Assembly (NCBI RefSeq): GCF_000282475.1
Contig: NZ_AKJF01000068.1
Span: 1 to 55,327, forward strand
Direction: 5' to 3'
Source: Pseudomonas sp. GM78
GTDB lineage: Bacteria; Pseudomonadota; Gammaproteobacteria; Pseudomonadales; Pseudomonadaceae
DNA length: 55,327 bases
The notes under the pieces were generated by a model. The model ran no database searches, had not been told where the DNA came from, and saw nothing but the letters and a program-made list of their open reading frames with translations. Numbering within the stretch: the stretch's first letter is position 1; each line of letters begins with the position of its first letter. The position numbers and the translations under genes were made by a program. This document shows, piece by piece, positions 8,208 through 18,554 of this stretch.

Positions 8208-9110
8208 TTAGTGCCGGGTATCCGACGGCGTCTCGACACCCGCTCCGGCGAACAATTGGGTGACATCGGCGGCGTCGAACAGGTACTGCTGGTTGCAGAA
8301 CTGGCAATCGATCTCGATGTTACCACCGTGTTCGAGCACAAGATTTTGCGCATCTTCCATACCCAGACTGACCAGCGCATTGGCTGAACGTTCGCGCGAG
8401 CAGCTGCAACGGAAGCGTAATTTCTGTACATCGAACAGCCGGACCTGCTCTTCGTGATAAAGGCGATGGAGCACGGTTTCGTTGTCCAGGCCCAGCAATT
8501 CATCGGTCGTCAGGGTGGTGGCCAGTGCCGTGAGGTGTTGCCAGCTGGCGGCACGCTCTTCCTCGTCTTTCAGGCGATCGGCGGGCAACTGCTGCAGCAA
8601 CAGGCCACGGGCACGGCGACCGTCGGCGCAGAGTTTGATGCGAGTGCCAATCTGCTGGGACATGACGAAGTAGTTGGTGAAGCAATCGGACAAGGTTTCG
8701 CCGTCCAGATCGACGACGCCCTGGTAGCGCTGACCCTGCTTGGGGTCGATGGTCAATGTCAGCGAGCCGTCCGGCATCAGGTCGGCCAGGGTGGCGTCGG
8801 GGGCAATCCGGTCAGCCTCGTAACGGGCCAGGCCACGAATGTCGCGCTCGCTGGAGCACTCGATCATCAGCAACGGGATCGGGCCTTCGGAGCGGGCCTG
8901 AAGGATCAGCAGGCCATCGAACTTCAAGGTGCCGACCAGCAACGCCGCAGCCGCCATCAGTTCGCCGAGCAGTTGCGCAACCGGCTCCGGATAGGCGTGT
9001 TTGGCCAGGACTTCAGCGTAGCTGAGTTCCAGCGAAACCATCTCGCCACGGGTGTCGCTGTCATCGAAGATGAAGCGTTGGGTGAAGTCGTTATCCGGTA
9101 AGTCGGTCAT
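8208..9110 (-). CDS. hslO: Hsp33 redox-regulated holdase chaperone
   Basis: Hsp33 is a cytoplasmic chaperone that unfolds and binds client proteins under oxidative stress. The redox zinc centre is intact: Cys235 and Cys237 (CSC) and Cys269 and Cys272 (CQFC). The 300-residue length is typical. The ATG at 9110 has no strong Shine-Dalgarno sequence, but the family N-terminus ([14 protein letters not shown]) begins here. hslR lies upstream on the same strand, 213 bases away; that gap holds no other gene. Confidence 0.95.
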   Translation of the reverse strand: MTDLPDNDFTQRFIFDDSDTRGEMVSLELSYAEVLAKHAYPEPVAQLLGELMAAAALLVGTLKFDGLLILQARSEGPIPLLMIECSSERDIRGLARYEADRIAPDATLADLMPDGSLTLTIDPKQGQRYQGVVDLDGETLSDCFTNYFVMSQQIGTRIKLCADGRRARGLLLQQLPADRLKDEEERAASWQHLTALATTLTTDELLGLDNETVLHRLYHEEQVRLFDVQKLRFRCSCSRERSANALVSLGMEDAQNLVLEHGGNIEIDCQFCNQQYLFDAADVTQLFAGAGVETPSDTRH

Positions 9111-9323
9111 AAGTCTGGTATCTGAATGGGTGACAAAAGTGGTTACAGAACGAGGTTACGCCTTGGCTATAGCGTATGGCTGCCGGGTTGTGGCCTGAAG
9201 ACCGGTGGCTGTGCGCGCTTTACGACGAATGGCACATGCACGGCAGACTAATTACCTCATATGGCTACGCACAGGTGCAATTGCAAGTCCTGGCCTGATT
9301 GGCGCGATCGGTGGCCCGGTCAA

Positions 9324-9728
9324 TCATTCGTTGCTGCTGCCACGAAACTTGAACAGATCCCGCCGCTGTTTCTTGCTCGGTTTGCCATCGGTGCTCACGC
9401 CCAGGGCACCGGCCTTGCGCTCGGCCGCGGCATTTTCGCGCTTAGAGATGCTGGCTTCGGTTTCGGCATACAGCGTCTGCGCTTCGGGAGCTCCACGACG
9501 CACGATCGACAGCGCCTGAACCACCACCGTGCGCTCCTCGAAACCGGTGCGAATCACGAATTCATCGCCAATGTGCGGCTCCTTGCCGGGTTTGCAGCGT
9601 TCACCCCGGCAGTGCACCTTGCCGCTTTCGATCGCCGCCTTGGCCAAGGCACGGGTCTTGTAAAAGCGCGCCGCCCACAACCATTTATCGAGCCGGACTT
9701 TGTCATCCTCTTCGTTTTTTTGTGCCAT
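9324..9728 (-). CDS. hslR: Hsp15, S4-domain ribosome-associated heat-shock protein
   Basis: Hsp15 binds stalled 50S subunits that carry nascent-chain tRNA and helps recycle them. The 134-residue product has the S4 RNA-binding domain at residues 10-60 (VRLDKWLWAARFYKTR), followed by a basic C-terminal tail (KPSKKQRRDLFKF) typical of HslR. The ATG at 9728 has GAGGAAA upstream. It precedes hslO on the same strand and may share heat-shock control, although the 213-base gap allows separate promoters. Confidence 0.92.
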   Translation of the reverse strand: MAQKNEEDDKVRLDKWLWAARFYKTRALAKAAIESGKVHCRGERCKPGKEPHIGDEFVIRTGFEERTVVVQALSIVRRGAPEAQTLYAETEASISKRENAAAERKAGALGVSTDGKPSKKQRRDLFKFRGSSNE

Positions 9729-9806
9729 GGGATTTCCTCGTTCTGAAATATTGGTGAACTGTACTACCGTTCTCTCGTACCAAGAATTACGTCGTCTCGG
9801 ATTACA

Positions 9807-9947
9807 ATGCAGACATTCCAGAACCTCCCCGTTGGGCTGGAAATCCGGGCCGTAGATATCTGTCGCCTTTTAACCATTATTCTGCGTGAATACCGCGAAT
9901 TCGGCCGCTTGCGGCCAGAGCGGTTTCTACCGGTTGAGCAACTTTGA
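9807..9947 (+). CDS. Small ORF translationally coupled to rimB
   Basis: A 46-codon frame (starting MQTFQNLPVGLEIRA and ending [11 protein letters not shown]) begins with ATG at 9807, preceded by GGA five bases upstream. Its stop TGA overlaps the TTG start of rimB as TTGA. Such an overlap with a weak TTG start points to translational coupling, so the frame is probably expressed. The predicted peptide is basic and partly helical with no known motif. The published P. fluorescens rim operon has a rimA gene before rimB; I cannot tell whether this ORF corresponds to it. Confidence 0.5.
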   Translation: MQTFQNLPVGLEIRAVDICRLLTIILREYREFGRLRPERFLPVEQL

Positions 9948-10423
9948 AGACATTTGACCATTTGACCGTTGTCGGTCTGCGCGAGTGGGTGGCGCTCCCT
10001 GATTTGGGAGTCGCGGGCCTTCGGGCAAAAATCGACACCGGTGCCAGCACCTCCAGCCTGCATGCCACCGACATCGAGACTTTCGATCGCGATGGCGAGC
10101 AGTGGGTGCGCTTCACCGCGCACCTGGGCACGGTGGTGCAACTGCGTCATCGTCGCTGCGAAGCACCGCTGGTGACGAGAAAAACCATTAAGAGCTCCAA
10201 CGGTCATGCGCAGGTGCGATACGTGATCAGCACCACCCTGGCCCTCGGCGATCGGGTCTGGCGGGTCGAGTTCACGCTCGCCTGCCGCAAATCCATGCGT
10301 TATCGCCTGCTACTCGGGTCAAAAGCCCTGATTGATGGCCAGTTGGTCGTCAATCCGGGTATCAAATATGTACAAGACAAGCCGGTGTTCCCGGTATCTA
10401 CCTCCTCCACAGGTGTTGCATGA
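9944..10423 (+). CDS. rimB: Retropepsin-like zinc/aspartyl protease of the rimK operon
   Basis: This 159-residue protein has a retropepsin-type active-site motif, [14 protein letters not shown], with Asp31. It belongs to the RimK-associated 'ATP-dependent zinc protease' family. In P. fluorescens RimB is reported to act with RimK on glutamylated ribosomal protein S6, which fits its place here. The start is TTG at 9944, overlapping the stop of the preceding small ORF. Its stop overlaps the rimK ATG as ATGA. The chain of overlaps implies one operon with coupled translation. Confidence 0.85.
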   Translation: MKTFDHLTVVGLREWVALPDLGVAGLRAKIDTGASTSSLHATDIETFDRDGEQWVRFTAHLGTVVQLRHRRCEAPLVTRKTIKSSNGHAQVRYVISTTLALGDRVWRVEFTLACRKSMRYRLLLGSKALIDGQLVVNPGIKYVQDKPVFPVSTSSTGVA

Positions 10424-11325
10424 AGATCGCTGTGCTGTCGCGGAACCCGCGTCTGTATTCCACCCGTCGCCTGGTCGAAGCCGGTACCGAACGCGGCCAT
10501 GAAATGGTGGTGGTCGACACCCTGCGCGCCTATATGAACATCGCCAGCCACAAGCCGCAGATTCACTATCGCGGCAAACCGCTGGAGGGTTTCGATGCAG
10601 TGATCCCGCGGATCGGTGCGTCGGTCACGTTTTATGGCTGCGCGGTGTTGCGCCAGTTCGAAATGATGGGGGTTTTTCCGCTCAACGAATCGGTCGCTAT
10701 TGCTCGCTCGCGGGACAAACTGCGCTCGCTGCAGTTGCTGTCTCGTCGCGGGATCGGCTTGCCGGTCACCGGTTTTGCGCACTCCCCCGATGACATTCCC
10801 GACCTGATTGCAATGGTCAACGGCGCCCCACTGGTGATCAAGGTGCTGGAAGGCACCCAGGGTATCGGCGTGGTGCTGTGCGAAACCGCCACGGCGGCGG
10901 AGTCGGTGATCGAGGCATTCATGGGCCTCAAGCAGAACATCATGGTTCAGGAGTACATCAAGGAGGCTGGCGGCGCCGACATTCGCTGCTTCGTGGTGGG
11001 TGACAAAGTCATTGCAGCCATGAAGCGCCAGGCCAAACCCGGGGAGTTCCGCTCCAACCTGCATCGCGGTGGCAGCGCCAGCCTGATCAAGATCACCCCG
11101 GAAGAACGCATGACGGCATTACGCGCGGCGAAGGTCATGGGGTTGGCCGTGGCAGGGGTGGATATCCTGCGCTCCAATCATGGGCCGCTGGTGATGGAGG
11201 TGAACTCGTCGCCGGGCCTGGAAGGGATCGAGACCACGACCAGCAAGAACGTGGCGGGGATCATCATCGAGCACCTGGAGAAGAATGGCGGGCCGAACAT
11301 GACGCGGACCAAAGGCAAGGGCTAA
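10420..11325 (+). CDS. rimK: Ribosomal protein S6-L-glutamate ligase
   Basis: RimK is a cytoplasmic ATP-grasp ligase that adds glutamates to the C-terminus of ribosomal protein S6 and so alters translation. The 301-residue length is standard. Visible family features are [17 protein letters not shown] at the N-terminus, the ATP-grasp segment [35 protein letters not shown], and the metal-binding [13 protein letters not shown]. It overlaps rimB by four bases (ATGA). A large inverted repeat follows the stop codon. Confidence 0.96.
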   Translation: MKIAVLSRNPRLYSTRRLVEAGTERGHEMVVVDTLRAYMNIASHKPQIHYRGKPLEGFDAVIPRIGASVTFYGCAVLRQFEMMGVFPLNESVAIARSRDKLRSLQLLSRRGIGLPVTGFAHSPDDIPDLIAMVNGAPLVIKVLEGTQGIGVVLCETATAAESVIEAFMGLKQNIMVQEYIKEAGGADIRCFVVGDKVIAAMKRQAKPGEFRSNLHRGGSASLIKITPEERMTALRAAKVMGLAVAGVDILRSNHGPLVMEVNSSPGLEGIETTTSKNVAGIIIEHLEKNGGPNMTRTKGKG

Positions 11326-11331
11326 CACACT

Positions 11332-11442
11332 GATCGTTCCCACGCTCTGCGTGGGACTGCCTCAACGGACGCTCCGCGTTCGGCTCTGGAAGGGACGCGG
11401 AGCGTCCCGGGCTGCATTCCCACGCAGAGCGTGGGAACGATC
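11332..11442. repeat. Long palindromic repeat between rimK and envZ
   Basis: Two perfect 25-base arms (11332-11356 and 11418-11442, core TTCCCACGCTCTGCGTGGGA) flank an inner imperfect inverted repeat with cores GGACGCTCCGCG and CGCGGAGCGTCC. It sits between the convergent genes rimK and envZ. This is a third repeat family, different in core from the other REP pairs, and could terminate or stabilise both transcripts. Confidence 0.85.
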
Positions 11443-11445
11443 GGG

Positions 11446-12759
11446 CTAGACCGCATCCCGGGGCAACATCAGGCCAAGCGGCAAGCGCACCCGCGCTTCC
11501 AGGCCGCCGCCAGAACGGTTGCGCAATTCAACATTGCCACCATGCATCGAAGCAATTCGCTTCACGATCGCCAACCCCAACCCCGTGCCCTTGCCGCCCC
11601 GGGCGCGATCGCCCCGGGTGAACGGGTTGAAAATCGCTTCCAGCTCCGATGGATCTATCCCGGCGCCGCGGTCCATGACACTCAGAACGACATAAGGCGC
11701 ACTGGTGTCCCCCGACACATACGCTGCCACTTCAACGCCACTGCCCGCGTGATTCAACGCGTTGCCAATCAGGTTGTTCAACAGCCGCTTCATCGACACC
11801 CGACGTAACGGGAAGGGTTGAATCGGTTCAAGACGTAAGCGCACCTTTTCTTCGTTCTGGTTGTACGGCGCGGCGACTTCACGGACGAGATCGCTCAGGT
11901 CCACCTCCTCCACCGACTCGTCACGCCCATCGCGAATGAACGCCAGGAACTGATCGAGAATGGCGTCCATGTCCTCGATATCGCGCACCATGGCGTCCGT
12001 CAGGTCGTTATGGTCGCCCATCAGCTCCAGCGACAGGCGCAACCGGGTCAACGGCGTGCGCAGGTCATGGGAAACCCCGGCCAGCATCAGTTCGCGTTCG
12101 CGGCCGGCCTGTTCGACGTCTTCGGCCATCTGGTTGAAGGCGCGATAGACCTCGGTCATTTCACTCGGTGTATCACTGATCGGCAAGCGCACGCTGCGCC
12201 CCTGGCCGAGTTGCCGCGCGGCATACACCAGGCGCTTGAGGGGCTGGTTGAGCTGGCTGACGAAGATCCACGCCGAGGCAGTGGACAGCAGGCCGATGGC
12301 GAGAAACCAGCCGAGCACATTCCAGATTTTCTGGCCACGCAACGGGTGCGGATACAGCGGCACTTTCAGCCAGCCATCGCCCAGGCTGGGCGCCCGCACC
12401 CACAACGCCGGTGGCGAGTGCATGCGCAAGCGCACCTCGGTATCAGCCCCCAGTTCGGCTTGCATCTGCCGCTGATAGATCTCGCTGTAGGGCCAGTGTT
12501 GTTCGCCCTCAGGCACACCGGCGCCCACCACCCGGATCAGGGTTGCGGCTTCGGCGATCTTTTCGCGATTGTTTTCATCGGCCGCCCAGTAGGCGCGCAG
12601 CGTCAGGGCGACGCCATGGCTGTATTGGCGATCCACCAGCACGTCTTCGTTCATCAGCAGATAAACCAGGGTCAGCGCCTTGGAAAACAGGACAACGATC
12701 AGCACCAGCCAAAGGGTGCGGGAGAAGAAACTCTGGGGGAACCAAACCGGGGTTTTCAT
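11446..12759 (-). CDS. envZ: Osmosensing sensor histidine kinase EnvZ
   Basis: This inner-membrane histidine kinase phosphorylates OmpR. Of its 437 residues, TM1 lies at about 14-36, a periplasmic loop at 37-145, TM2 at 147-168 and a HAMP domain at 169-220. The DHp H-box AGVSHDLRTPLTRL carries His231, and the catalytic domain has NLIGNALNHAG, DRGAGI and GKGTGLGLAIVKRI. It lies downstream of ompR on the same strand with a gap of about 116 bases containing REP-like sequence. The ATG at 12759 has a weak ribosome site. Confidence 0.95.
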   Translation of the reverse strand: MKTPVWFPQSFFSRTLWLVLIVVLFSKALTLVYLLMNEDVLVDRQYSHGVALTLRAYWAADENNREKIAEAATLIRVVGAGVPEGEQHWPYSEIYQRQMQAELGADTEVRLRMHSPPALWVRAPSLGDGWLKVPLYPHPLRGQKIWNVLGWFLAIGLLSTASAWIFVSQLNQPLKRLVYAARQLGQGRSVRLPISDTPSEMTEVYRAFNQMAEDVEQAGRERELMLAGVSHDLRTPLTRLRLSLELMGDHNDLTDAMVRDIEDMDAILDQFLAFIRDGRDESVEEVDLSDLVREVAAPYNQNEEKVRLRLEPIQPFPLRRVSMKRLLNNLIGNALNHAGSGVEVAAYVSGDTSAPYVVLSVMDRGAGIDPSELEAIFNPFTRGDRARGGKGTGLGLAIVKRIASMHGGNVELRNRSGGGLEARVRLPLGLMLPRDAV

Positions 12760-12784
12760 GGGTAACCGTTAAACACGTGCAGGA

Positions 12785-12799
12785 GCGAGCGATGCTCGC
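12785..12799. repeat. REP-like palindrome in the ompR-envZ gap
   Basis: GCGAGCGATGCTCGC is a small perfect palindrome within AGGAGCGAGCGATGCTCGCA. It resembles a degenerate unit of the REP family that has the GAGCGAGCCTGCTCGCG core. Confidence 0.45.
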
Positions 12800-12875
12800 A
12801 CATTGCCGGCCGCGAGTCTGCGGGCAAGGCCATCTGGCCCGTTACCCGCACAAACCCGCGCCTACAAATCGCCGA

Positions 12876-13616
12876 TCACTTGGTGGCGGCGCCATCCGGA
12901 ACAAATACGTAGCCCACACCCCAGACAGTCTGGATGTAACGCGGCTTGGACGGATCGGGCTCGATCATCCGGCGCAAACGGGAAATCTGCACGTCGATGG
13001 AGCGCTCCAGGGCATCCCACTCACGACCACGGGCCAGGTTCATCAGTTTGTCCCGGGTCAGTGGCTGACGGGCGTTCATCACCAACGCCTTGAGCACCGC
13101 GAATTCACCGGTGGTGAGCATGTGCACTTCTTCACCACGCTTGAGTTCGCGGGTGGCCAGGGACAGCTCGTAGTCACCGAAGGTCACGCTTTCGTCTTCG
13201 CTGCCTGGTGCGCCAGGCACTGGAGCCGACTGACGACGCAGCACGGCTTTTACGCGGGCCATCAGCTCGTCCGGGTTGAACGGCTTGGCCAGGTAATCGT
13301 CGGCGCCCAGTTCAAGGCCCTTGATCCGGCTCAGCTCATCGCCCTTGGCGGTCAGCATGATGATTGGAATCTGGTTGTTTGCGCCACGCAGGCGGCGACA
13401 GGCGGTCAGGCCGTCTTCGCCAGGCAGCATCAGGTCGAGAACGACCAGGTTGAACACCTCACGCGCCAGCAGGCGGTCCATTTGTTCAGTGTTCGGTACG
13501 GCGCGGGCGCGGTAGCCCTTGCTGACGAAAAAACGCTCCAGCAGGCTGCTGAGGCCCGGATCGTCGTCAACAATAAGAATTTTTTCGCCTTCAGCATTGT
13601 TTGCAGTGCTGCTCAT
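12876..13616 (-). CDS. ompR: Response regulator OmpR
   Basis: OmpR is the cytoplasmic DNA-binding partner of EnvZ and controls outer-membrane and osmotic-response genes. Of 246 residues, the receiver domain (10-130) has the acidic pair Asp17-Asp18 and the phosphoacceptor Asp61 in VVLDLMLPG. The winged-helix DNA-binding domain ends with ISRLRRMIEPDPSKPRYIQ and WGVGYVFVPDG. The ATG at 13616 has a strong AAAGGAG seven bases before it, so the longer frame from 13640 is rejected. It is divergent from tex. Confidence 0.96.
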   Translation of the reverse strand: MSSTANNAEGEKILIVDDDPGLSSLLERFFVSKGYRARAVPNTEQMDRLLAREVFNLVVLDLMLPGEDGLTACRRLRGANNQIPIIMLTAKGDELSRIKGLELGADDYLAKPFNPDELMARVKAVLRRQSAPVPGAPGSEDESVTFGDYELSLATRELKRGEEVHMLTTGEFAVLKALVMNARQPLTRDKLMNLARGREWDALERSIDVQISRLRRMIEPDPSKPRYIQTVWGVGYVFVPDGAATK

Positions 13617-13977
13617 TGGATGCTCCTTTGATCTCGGCACGCATTATGGCGTAGCTACCGATATACGTACCGTGTGCATTGTTAGCAGATTTTTCCTTCA
13701 CCGCCAGGAATCCGGGGATTATGCCTACAACCTGCGATGCCCCCCGAAGCGCGCAACGCTGGTTATAATGTGCGGCCTTTTGTGTCAGGCAACGTCTGAT
13801 CGTTACGCTGGTTGGCCGCTTTTTATTTTCATGGCGCCGGCAGTAATTGTTCGATTTCACGGGTCAACGGGATACCTTTGATCCAGGTAGCGGCGCAGGC
13901 CAGGCCGCTCAACCAGACTCGCCAAGGCCTCATCGTTGCGCCTGCGAGCCTGCTTTCACAATTTGTCAGGTGGTTTT
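13617..13977. promoter_or_regulatory. Divergent ompR-tex intergenic region
   Basis: No gene is recognised in these 361 bases. A perfect TATAAT at 13764-13769 on the plus strand is a plausible -10 for tex, giving a leader of about 200 bases; its -35 is poor. Minus-strand promoter elements for ompR must also lie here but are not obvious. Confidence 0.35.
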
Positions 13978-16302
13978 ATGGACAGCATCAACAGCCGCAT
14001 CGCCGAGGAACTCGGTGTACGCCCACAACAGGTCGAAGCGGCCGTCGCGCTACTCGATGAAGGCTCTACCGTTCCCTTCATCGCCCGTTACCGGAAAGAA
14101 GTGACCGGCAGCCTCGATGACACTCAGCTGCGTCACCTGGAAGAGCGTCTGCGCTACCTGCGAGAACTCGACGAACGGCGCATCAGCATCCTTGCCAGCA
14201 TTACCGAGCAAGGCAAGCTGACCCCGCAGCTGGAACGCGACATCAAGCTCGCCGACACCAAGACCCGCCTCGAAGACTTGTACCTGCCGTACAAGCAGAA
14301 GCGCCGCACCAAGGGCCAGATCGCCCTGGAAGCCGGCCTCGGCGAATTGGCTGACGGCCTGTTCAACGACCCGACCCTGAGTCCGGAAACCGAAGCCGCC
14401 CGCTTCATCGACGCCGAAAAAGGCGTGGCCGATGTGAAAGCCGCCCTCGAAGGCGCCAAGTACATTCTCATGGAGCGCTTCGCCGAAGACGCCGGTCTCC
14501 TGGACAAGCTGCGCAATTACCTGAAGCAGGAAGCCACCCTCAGTGCCCGCGTGATCGCCGGCAAGGAAGAGGAAGGCGCCAAGTTCCGCGACTACTTCGA
14601 ACACGACGAACCGCTCAAAAGCATGCCGTCGCACCGCGCGCTGGCGATTTTCCGTGGCCGCAACGAAGGCATTCTCAGCTCCGCGCTGAAGGTCGGCGAT
14701 GAACTGCCGGGCACCATGCACCCGTGCGAGGGCATGATCGGCCAGCAATTCGGCATCCAGAACCAGAACCGTGCCGCCGACAAATGGCTGGGCGAAGTGG
14801 TGCGCTGGACCTGGAAGGTCAAGCTCTACACCCACCTGGAAACCGACCTGTTGGGCGAGCTGCGCGACGGCGCGGAAACCGAGGCGATCAACGTGTTCGC
14901 CCACAACCTGCACGACCTGCTGCTGTCGGCCCCGGCCGGCCCGCGCGCGACCCTGGGCCTCGACCCGGGCCTGCGCACCGGTTGCAAAGTCGCGGTGGTC
15001 GATTCCACCGGCAAGCTGCTCGATCACGCCACGGTTTACCCGCACGTGCCGCACAACAAGTGGGACCAGACTCTCGCCGTGCTTGCCGCCCTGTGCGCCA
15101 AGCATGCGGTGGACCTGATCGCCATCGGTAACGGTACCGCCAGCCGTGAAACCGACAAGCTGGCCGCTGAGCTGATCAAAAAATACCCAGCCATGAAGAT
15201 GACCAAGGTCATGGTTTCCGAAGCCGGTGCCTCGGTTTACTCGGCATCGGAACTGGCTTCCAAGGAATTCCCGGACCTGGATGTGTCGATCCGCGGCGCC
15301 GTCTCGATTGCCCGTCGCCTGCAGGACCCGTTGGCGGAGCTGGTGAAGATCGATCCGAAATCCATCGGTGTCGGCCAGTACCAGCACGACGTGTCGCAGC
15401 TGAAACTGGCGCGAGGCCTGGATGCCGTGGTCGAAGACTGCGTGAACGCCGTGGGCGTCGACGTCAACACCGCCTCCGTGGCGCTGTTGGCGCGGATCTC
15501 CGGCCTCAACGCGACCCTGGCGCAGAATATCGTCAGCCACCGCGACGAACACGGTGCGTTCAAGACTCGCGCTGCGCTGAAGAAAGTCGCACGTCTGGGC
15601 GAAAAAACCTTCGAACAGGCCGCCGGTTTCCTTCGCGTCATGAACGGCGAAAACCCGCTGGATTCGTCAGCGGTGCACCCGGAAGCCTATCCGCTGGTAC
15701 AGCGAATCGCCGCGGAAACCGACCGTGACATCCGCTCGCTGATCGGCGATGCCGCGTTCCTCAAGCGCCTGGACCCGAAAAAGTACACCGACGAAACCTT
15801 CGGTCTGCCAACGGTCACCGACATCCTGCAAGAACTGGAAAAACCAGGTCGCGACCCGCGTCCCGAGTTCAAGACCGCCGAGTTCCAGGAAGGCGTCGAA
15901 GACCTCAAGGACCTGCAGCTGGGCATGATCCTCGAAGGCGTGGTGACCAACGTGACCAACTTCGGTGCATTCGTCGATATCGGCGTGCATCAGGACGGTT
16001 TGGTGCACATCTCCGCGCTTTCGGAGAAGTTCATCAAGGATCCTCGCGAAGCGGTCAAGGCCGGTGACGTGGTGAAGGTGAAGGTCATGGAAGTCGACAT
16101 CCCGCGTAAACGCGTGGGCCTGTCGATGCGCATGAGCGACACCCCGGGCGAGAAAATCGACGGCGCCCGTGGTGCGCGTCCTGGCTCGGCGCCACGCCAA
16201 TCCCAGAACACCGCTCCGCGCAAGGAAACCACGGCCGCCGCGCCGAGCAACAACGCCATGGCGTCGCTGTTCGCTAACGCCAAACAGCTGAAGAAGCGTT
16301 GA
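13978..16302 (+). CDS. tex: Tex, S1-domain RNA-binding transcription accessory protein
   Basis: Tex is a conserved cytoplasmic nucleic-acid-binding protein linked to transcription and stress tolerance. The 774 residues show the Tex N-terminal helical domain, a YqgF-like RNase H fold at about 325-440 ([26 protein letters not shown]), helix-hairpin-helix repeats near 500-560 ([34 protein letters not shown]) and a C-terminal S1 domain ([20 protein letters not shown]). A low-complexity Ala/Pro/Thr-rich tail follows. The ATG at 13978 has AGGTGG upstream. Its stop overlaps the next ATG (TGATG), so the thioesterase gene is coupled. Confidence 0.96.
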   Translation: MDSINSRIAEELGVRPQQVEAAVALLDEGSTVPFIARYRKEVTGSLDDTQLRHLEERLRYLRELDERRISILASITEQGKLTPQLERDIKLADTKTRLEDLYLPYKQKRRTKGQIALEAGLGELADGLFNDPTLSPETEAARFIDAEKGVADVKAALEGAKYILMERFAEDAGLLDKLRNYLKQEATLSARVIAGKEEEGAKFRDYFEHDEPLKSMPSHRALAIFRGRNEGILSSALKVGDELPGTMHPCEGMIGQQFGIQNQNRAADKWLGEVVRWTWKVKLYTHLETDLLGELRDGAETEAINVFAHNLHDLLLSAPAGPRATLGLDPGLRTGCKVAVVDSTGKLLDHATVYPHVPHNKWDQTLAVLAALCAKHAVDLIAIGNGTASRETDKLAAELIKKYPAMKMTKVMVSEAGASVYSASELASKEFPDLDVSIRGAVSIARRLQDPLAELVKIDPKSIGVGQYQHDVSQLKLARGLDAVVEDCVNAVGVDVNTASVALLARISGLNATLAQNIVSHRDEHGAFKTRAALKKVARLGEKTFEQAAGFLRVMNGENPLDSSAVHPEAYPLVQRIAAETDRDIRSLIGDAAFLKRLDPKKYTDETFGLPTVTDILQELEKPGRDPRPEFKTAEFQEGVEDLKDLQLGMILEGVVTNVTNFGAFVDIGVHQDGLVHISALSEKFIKDPREAVKAGDVVKVKVMEVDIPRKRVGLSMRMSDTPGEKIDGARGARPGSAPRQSQNTAPRKETTAAAPSNNAMASLFANAKQLKKR

Positions 16303-16685
16303 TGGAGATCCCTGCCGGGTACACCGAAAGCGCTTTTTTCAAGCTGCTGGGCTGCCGTTTGCACAGCCTGGAAACCGGGGTGGCGCAAGTCGCCCTGGCG
16401 CTTGAGCCGCAACTGCGCAATCGCGCCAACAAGCTGCACGGCGGGGCCTTGTTCAGCCTGGTGGACATTGCCATGGGGCTGGCCTGTTCCAGCACCCACG
16501 GCTTTGACCAGCAGAGCGCGACCATCGAGTGCAAGATCAACTACATCCGCGCCGTCGAAGGCGGCGAGGTGATGTGCACGGCGCGGGTGATCCACCCGGG
16601 CCGCCGCACGCTGGTGGTCGAGGCCGACGTGATGCAAGGCGACAAACTGGTCGCAAAAGCACAAGGCACGTTCGCTGCCCTGTAG
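16302..16685 (+). CDS. PaaI-type hotdog-fold thioesterase
   Basis: The 127-residue protein has the hotdog core LHGGALFSLVDIAMGLACSS with the general-base Asp, followed by the strand pattern IECKINYIRAVEGGEV and RTLVVEADVM. PaaI-family enzymes hydrolyse acyl-CoA thioesters, often aryl-CoA; the substrate here is unknown. The start overlaps the tex stop by one base (TGATG), so it is expressed from the tex transcript. A REP pair follows. Confidence 0.85.
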   Translation: MEIPAGYTESAFFKLLGCRLHSLETGVAQVALALEPQLRNRANKLHGGALFSLVDIAMGLACSSTHGFDQQSATIECKINYIRAVEGGEVMCTARVIHPGRRTLVVEADVMQGDKLVAKAQGTFAAL

Positions 16686-16740
16686 CTAGATGTCATCGAT
16701 TTGAGGTAATTTCGGCGCTGTGACCGCAGCGCCGGAGTTT

Positions 16741-16834
16741 CCTGTGGGAGCGAGCCTGCTCGCGAAGGCGGTGTATCAGGCGACTTCAATGTCGACTGAG
16801 ACTCCCTCTTCGCGAGCAGGCTCGCTCCCACAGG
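16741..16834. repeat. Inverted REP pair
   Basis: Two inverted copies of the core GGGAGCGAGCCTGCTCGCGA face each other across about 40 bases downstream of the thioesterase gene. They probably stabilise or end the tex transcript. Confidence 0.85.
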
Positions 16835-16958
16835 GAATTGCGACGATCAGTACGTGCACGGCTCCAAAACCAGGCGAAAACGCCAGTTTTAACTTCACCC
16901 TTGTAGACCGTCTTGCCCACCCCCATATTGGGGCGACTGACGCGTGAAGGAATCCAAC

Positions 16959-18542
16959 TTGAGCGAACTTCTCAACCGCCGCCTGGCCCTGCTCGGCGAG
17001 CGCGCTAACCTCTCTCTGCTCGAACAGTGCCTTCACGGCATCGAACGTGAATGCCTGCGCGTGACCGATGAAGGTCGCCTGGCGCAAACGCCGCACCCCG
17101 AAGAATTGGGTTCCGCGCTGACCAACGAACAGATCACCACCGACTATTCCGAGTCGCTGCTGGAGTTCATCACCCCGGCCCTGCCCGACCCGGCCGATAC
17201 GCTGGCGAGCCTGGACAGCATTCACCGTTTCGCCTACAGCAAGCTCGGCACCGAGTACCTGTGGAGCCCCTCGATGCCGTGCCCATTGCCGGCCGAGGAA
17301 GACATCCCGATCGCCTACTACGGCACGTCCAACATCGGTCAGCTCAAGTATGTCTACCGCAAGGGCCTGGCGCTGCGCTACGGCAAGACCATGCAGTGTA
17401 TCGCCGGCATTCACTACAATTTTTCCCTGCCGGAAAAACTCTGGCCACTGCTCAAGCAGGCCGAAGGCTTTACCGGCACCGACCGCGATTATCAGTCGTC
17501 GGCCTATATCGCGTTGATCCGCAACTTCCGCCGCTACAGCTGGCTGTTGATGTACCTGTTCGGTGCGTCGCCGGCGCTGGACGCCGGGTTCTTGCGCGGG
17601 CGTTCGCACCAGCTGGAACAGCTGGACCCGGACACCCTCTATTTGCCGTACGCCACCAGCCTGCGCATGAGCGACCTGGGTTACCAAAGCAACGCCCAGG
17701 CCGGCCTGACGCCGTGCTACAACGACCTGAACAGCTACACCGATAGCCTGCGCAAAGCGGTGGCGACACCCTATGCGCCGTATGTCGAAGTCGGCACCCA
17801 CCAGGACGGTGAGTGGGTCCAGCTCAATACCAACATCCTGCAGATCGAAAACGAGTACTACTCCAACATCCGCCCGAAACGCGTGACCTACACCGGCGAG
17901 CGGCCAATCCAGGCGTTGGTGGCGCGCGGTATCCAGTACGTCGAAGTGCGCTGCCTGGACATCAACCCGTTTCTGCCGATGGGCATTGACCTCACCGAAT
18001 CGCGTTTCCTCGACGCCTTCCTCCTGTACTGCGCGCTGAACGACAGCCCGTTGCTGACCAACACCAGCTGCACCAATGCCACCTCCAACTTCCTCAGCGT
18101 GGTCAAGGAAGGCCGTCGCCCGGGCCTGCAATTGCAACGCGACGGGCACCCGGTCGACCTGAAAGAGTGGGCTGGCCAATTGCTGGAGCAGATTGCCCCA
18201 CTGGCCGCGCTGCTTGATCAGAGCCATGGCGGCGATGCCCACAGCAAAGCGCTGGACGCGCAGATGGCCAAGGTCCAGAACCCTGCCCTGACGCCATCGG
18301 CCCAGGTACTGGCGGCAATGGCCGAGCACAAGGAAAGCTTTGCCCAATTCTCCCTGCGTCAGAGCCGGGTACACGCGGAGTTTTTCCGCAGCGAGCCATT
18401 GCCAGCAGAGCAACAGGCCAGGTTTGAGGAGCTCGCGCGTTCGTCGCTGGCCCAACAGGCTGAGCTTGAGCAGAACGAAGTCGGTGATTTCGATGTGTTT
18501 GTCGGGGCGTACCAGGCGAGCATTCTGGCGATTAGTAATTAA
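16959..18542 (+). CDS. gshA: Glutamate-cysteine ligase
   Basis: GshA joins glutamate and cysteine in the first, rate-limiting step of glutathione synthesis in the cytoplasm. The family start is [20 protein letters not shown], with further signatures [22 protein letters not shown] and [10 protein letters not shown] chose TTG at 16959: it has AAGGAA upstream and gives 527 residues, the usual length. A GTG at 16944 would add five residues and would place that ribosome site inside the gene. A CCCCATATTGGGG palindrome (about 16921-16933) sits just upstream. As a cysteine consumer it suits the sulfur-rich neighbourhood but is a housekeeping gene. Confidence 0.95.
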   Translation: MSELLNRRLALLGERANLSLLEQCLHGIERECLRVTDEGRLAQTPHPEELGSALTNEQITTDYSESLLEFITPALPDPADTLASLDSIHRFAYSKLGTEYLWSPSMPCPLPAEEDIPIAYYGTSNIGQLKYVYRKGLALRYGKTMQCIAGIHYNFSLPEKLWPLLKQAEGFTGTDRDYQSSAYIALIRNFRRYSWLLMYLFGASPALDAGFLRGRSHQLEQLDPDTLYLPYATSLRMSDLGYQSNAQAGLTPCYNDLNSYTDSLRKAVATPYAPYVEVGTHQDGEWVQLNTNILQIENEYYSNIRPKRVTYTGERPIQALVARGIQYVEVRCLDINPFLPMGIDLTESRFLDAFLLYCALNDSPLLTNTSCTNATSNFLSVVKEGRRPGLQLQRDGHPVDLKEWAGQLLEQIAPLAALLDQSHGGDAHSKALDAQMAKVQNPALTPSAQVLAAMAEHKESFAQFSLRQSRVHAEFFRSEPLPAEQQARFEELARSSLAQQAELEQNEVGDFDVFVGAYQASILAISN

Positions 18543-18554
18543 TCACCGTCTGTA

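Noticed and set aside
6433-8211. 592-codon open frame on the plus strand opposite pckA
   Set aside because: It is a GC-rich antisense shadow of a certain gene, with no family features and no ribosome site.
13812-14060. Small open frame before tex
   Set aside because: No ribosome site or family features, and it runs into the start of tex in another frame.
14050-15552. 500-codon minus-strand frame inside tex
   Set aside because: Antisense shadow rich in Gly, Val and His without domains; tex is unambiguous on the other strand.
16741-16834. Paired repeats as a possible CRISPR array
   Set aside because: Only two inverted units with no regular spacers and no cas genes; these are REP pairs.
16776-18455. 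559-codon minus-strand frame opposite gshA
   Set aside because: Antisense shadow that begins in gshA and runs into a REP pair; no motif or start signal.
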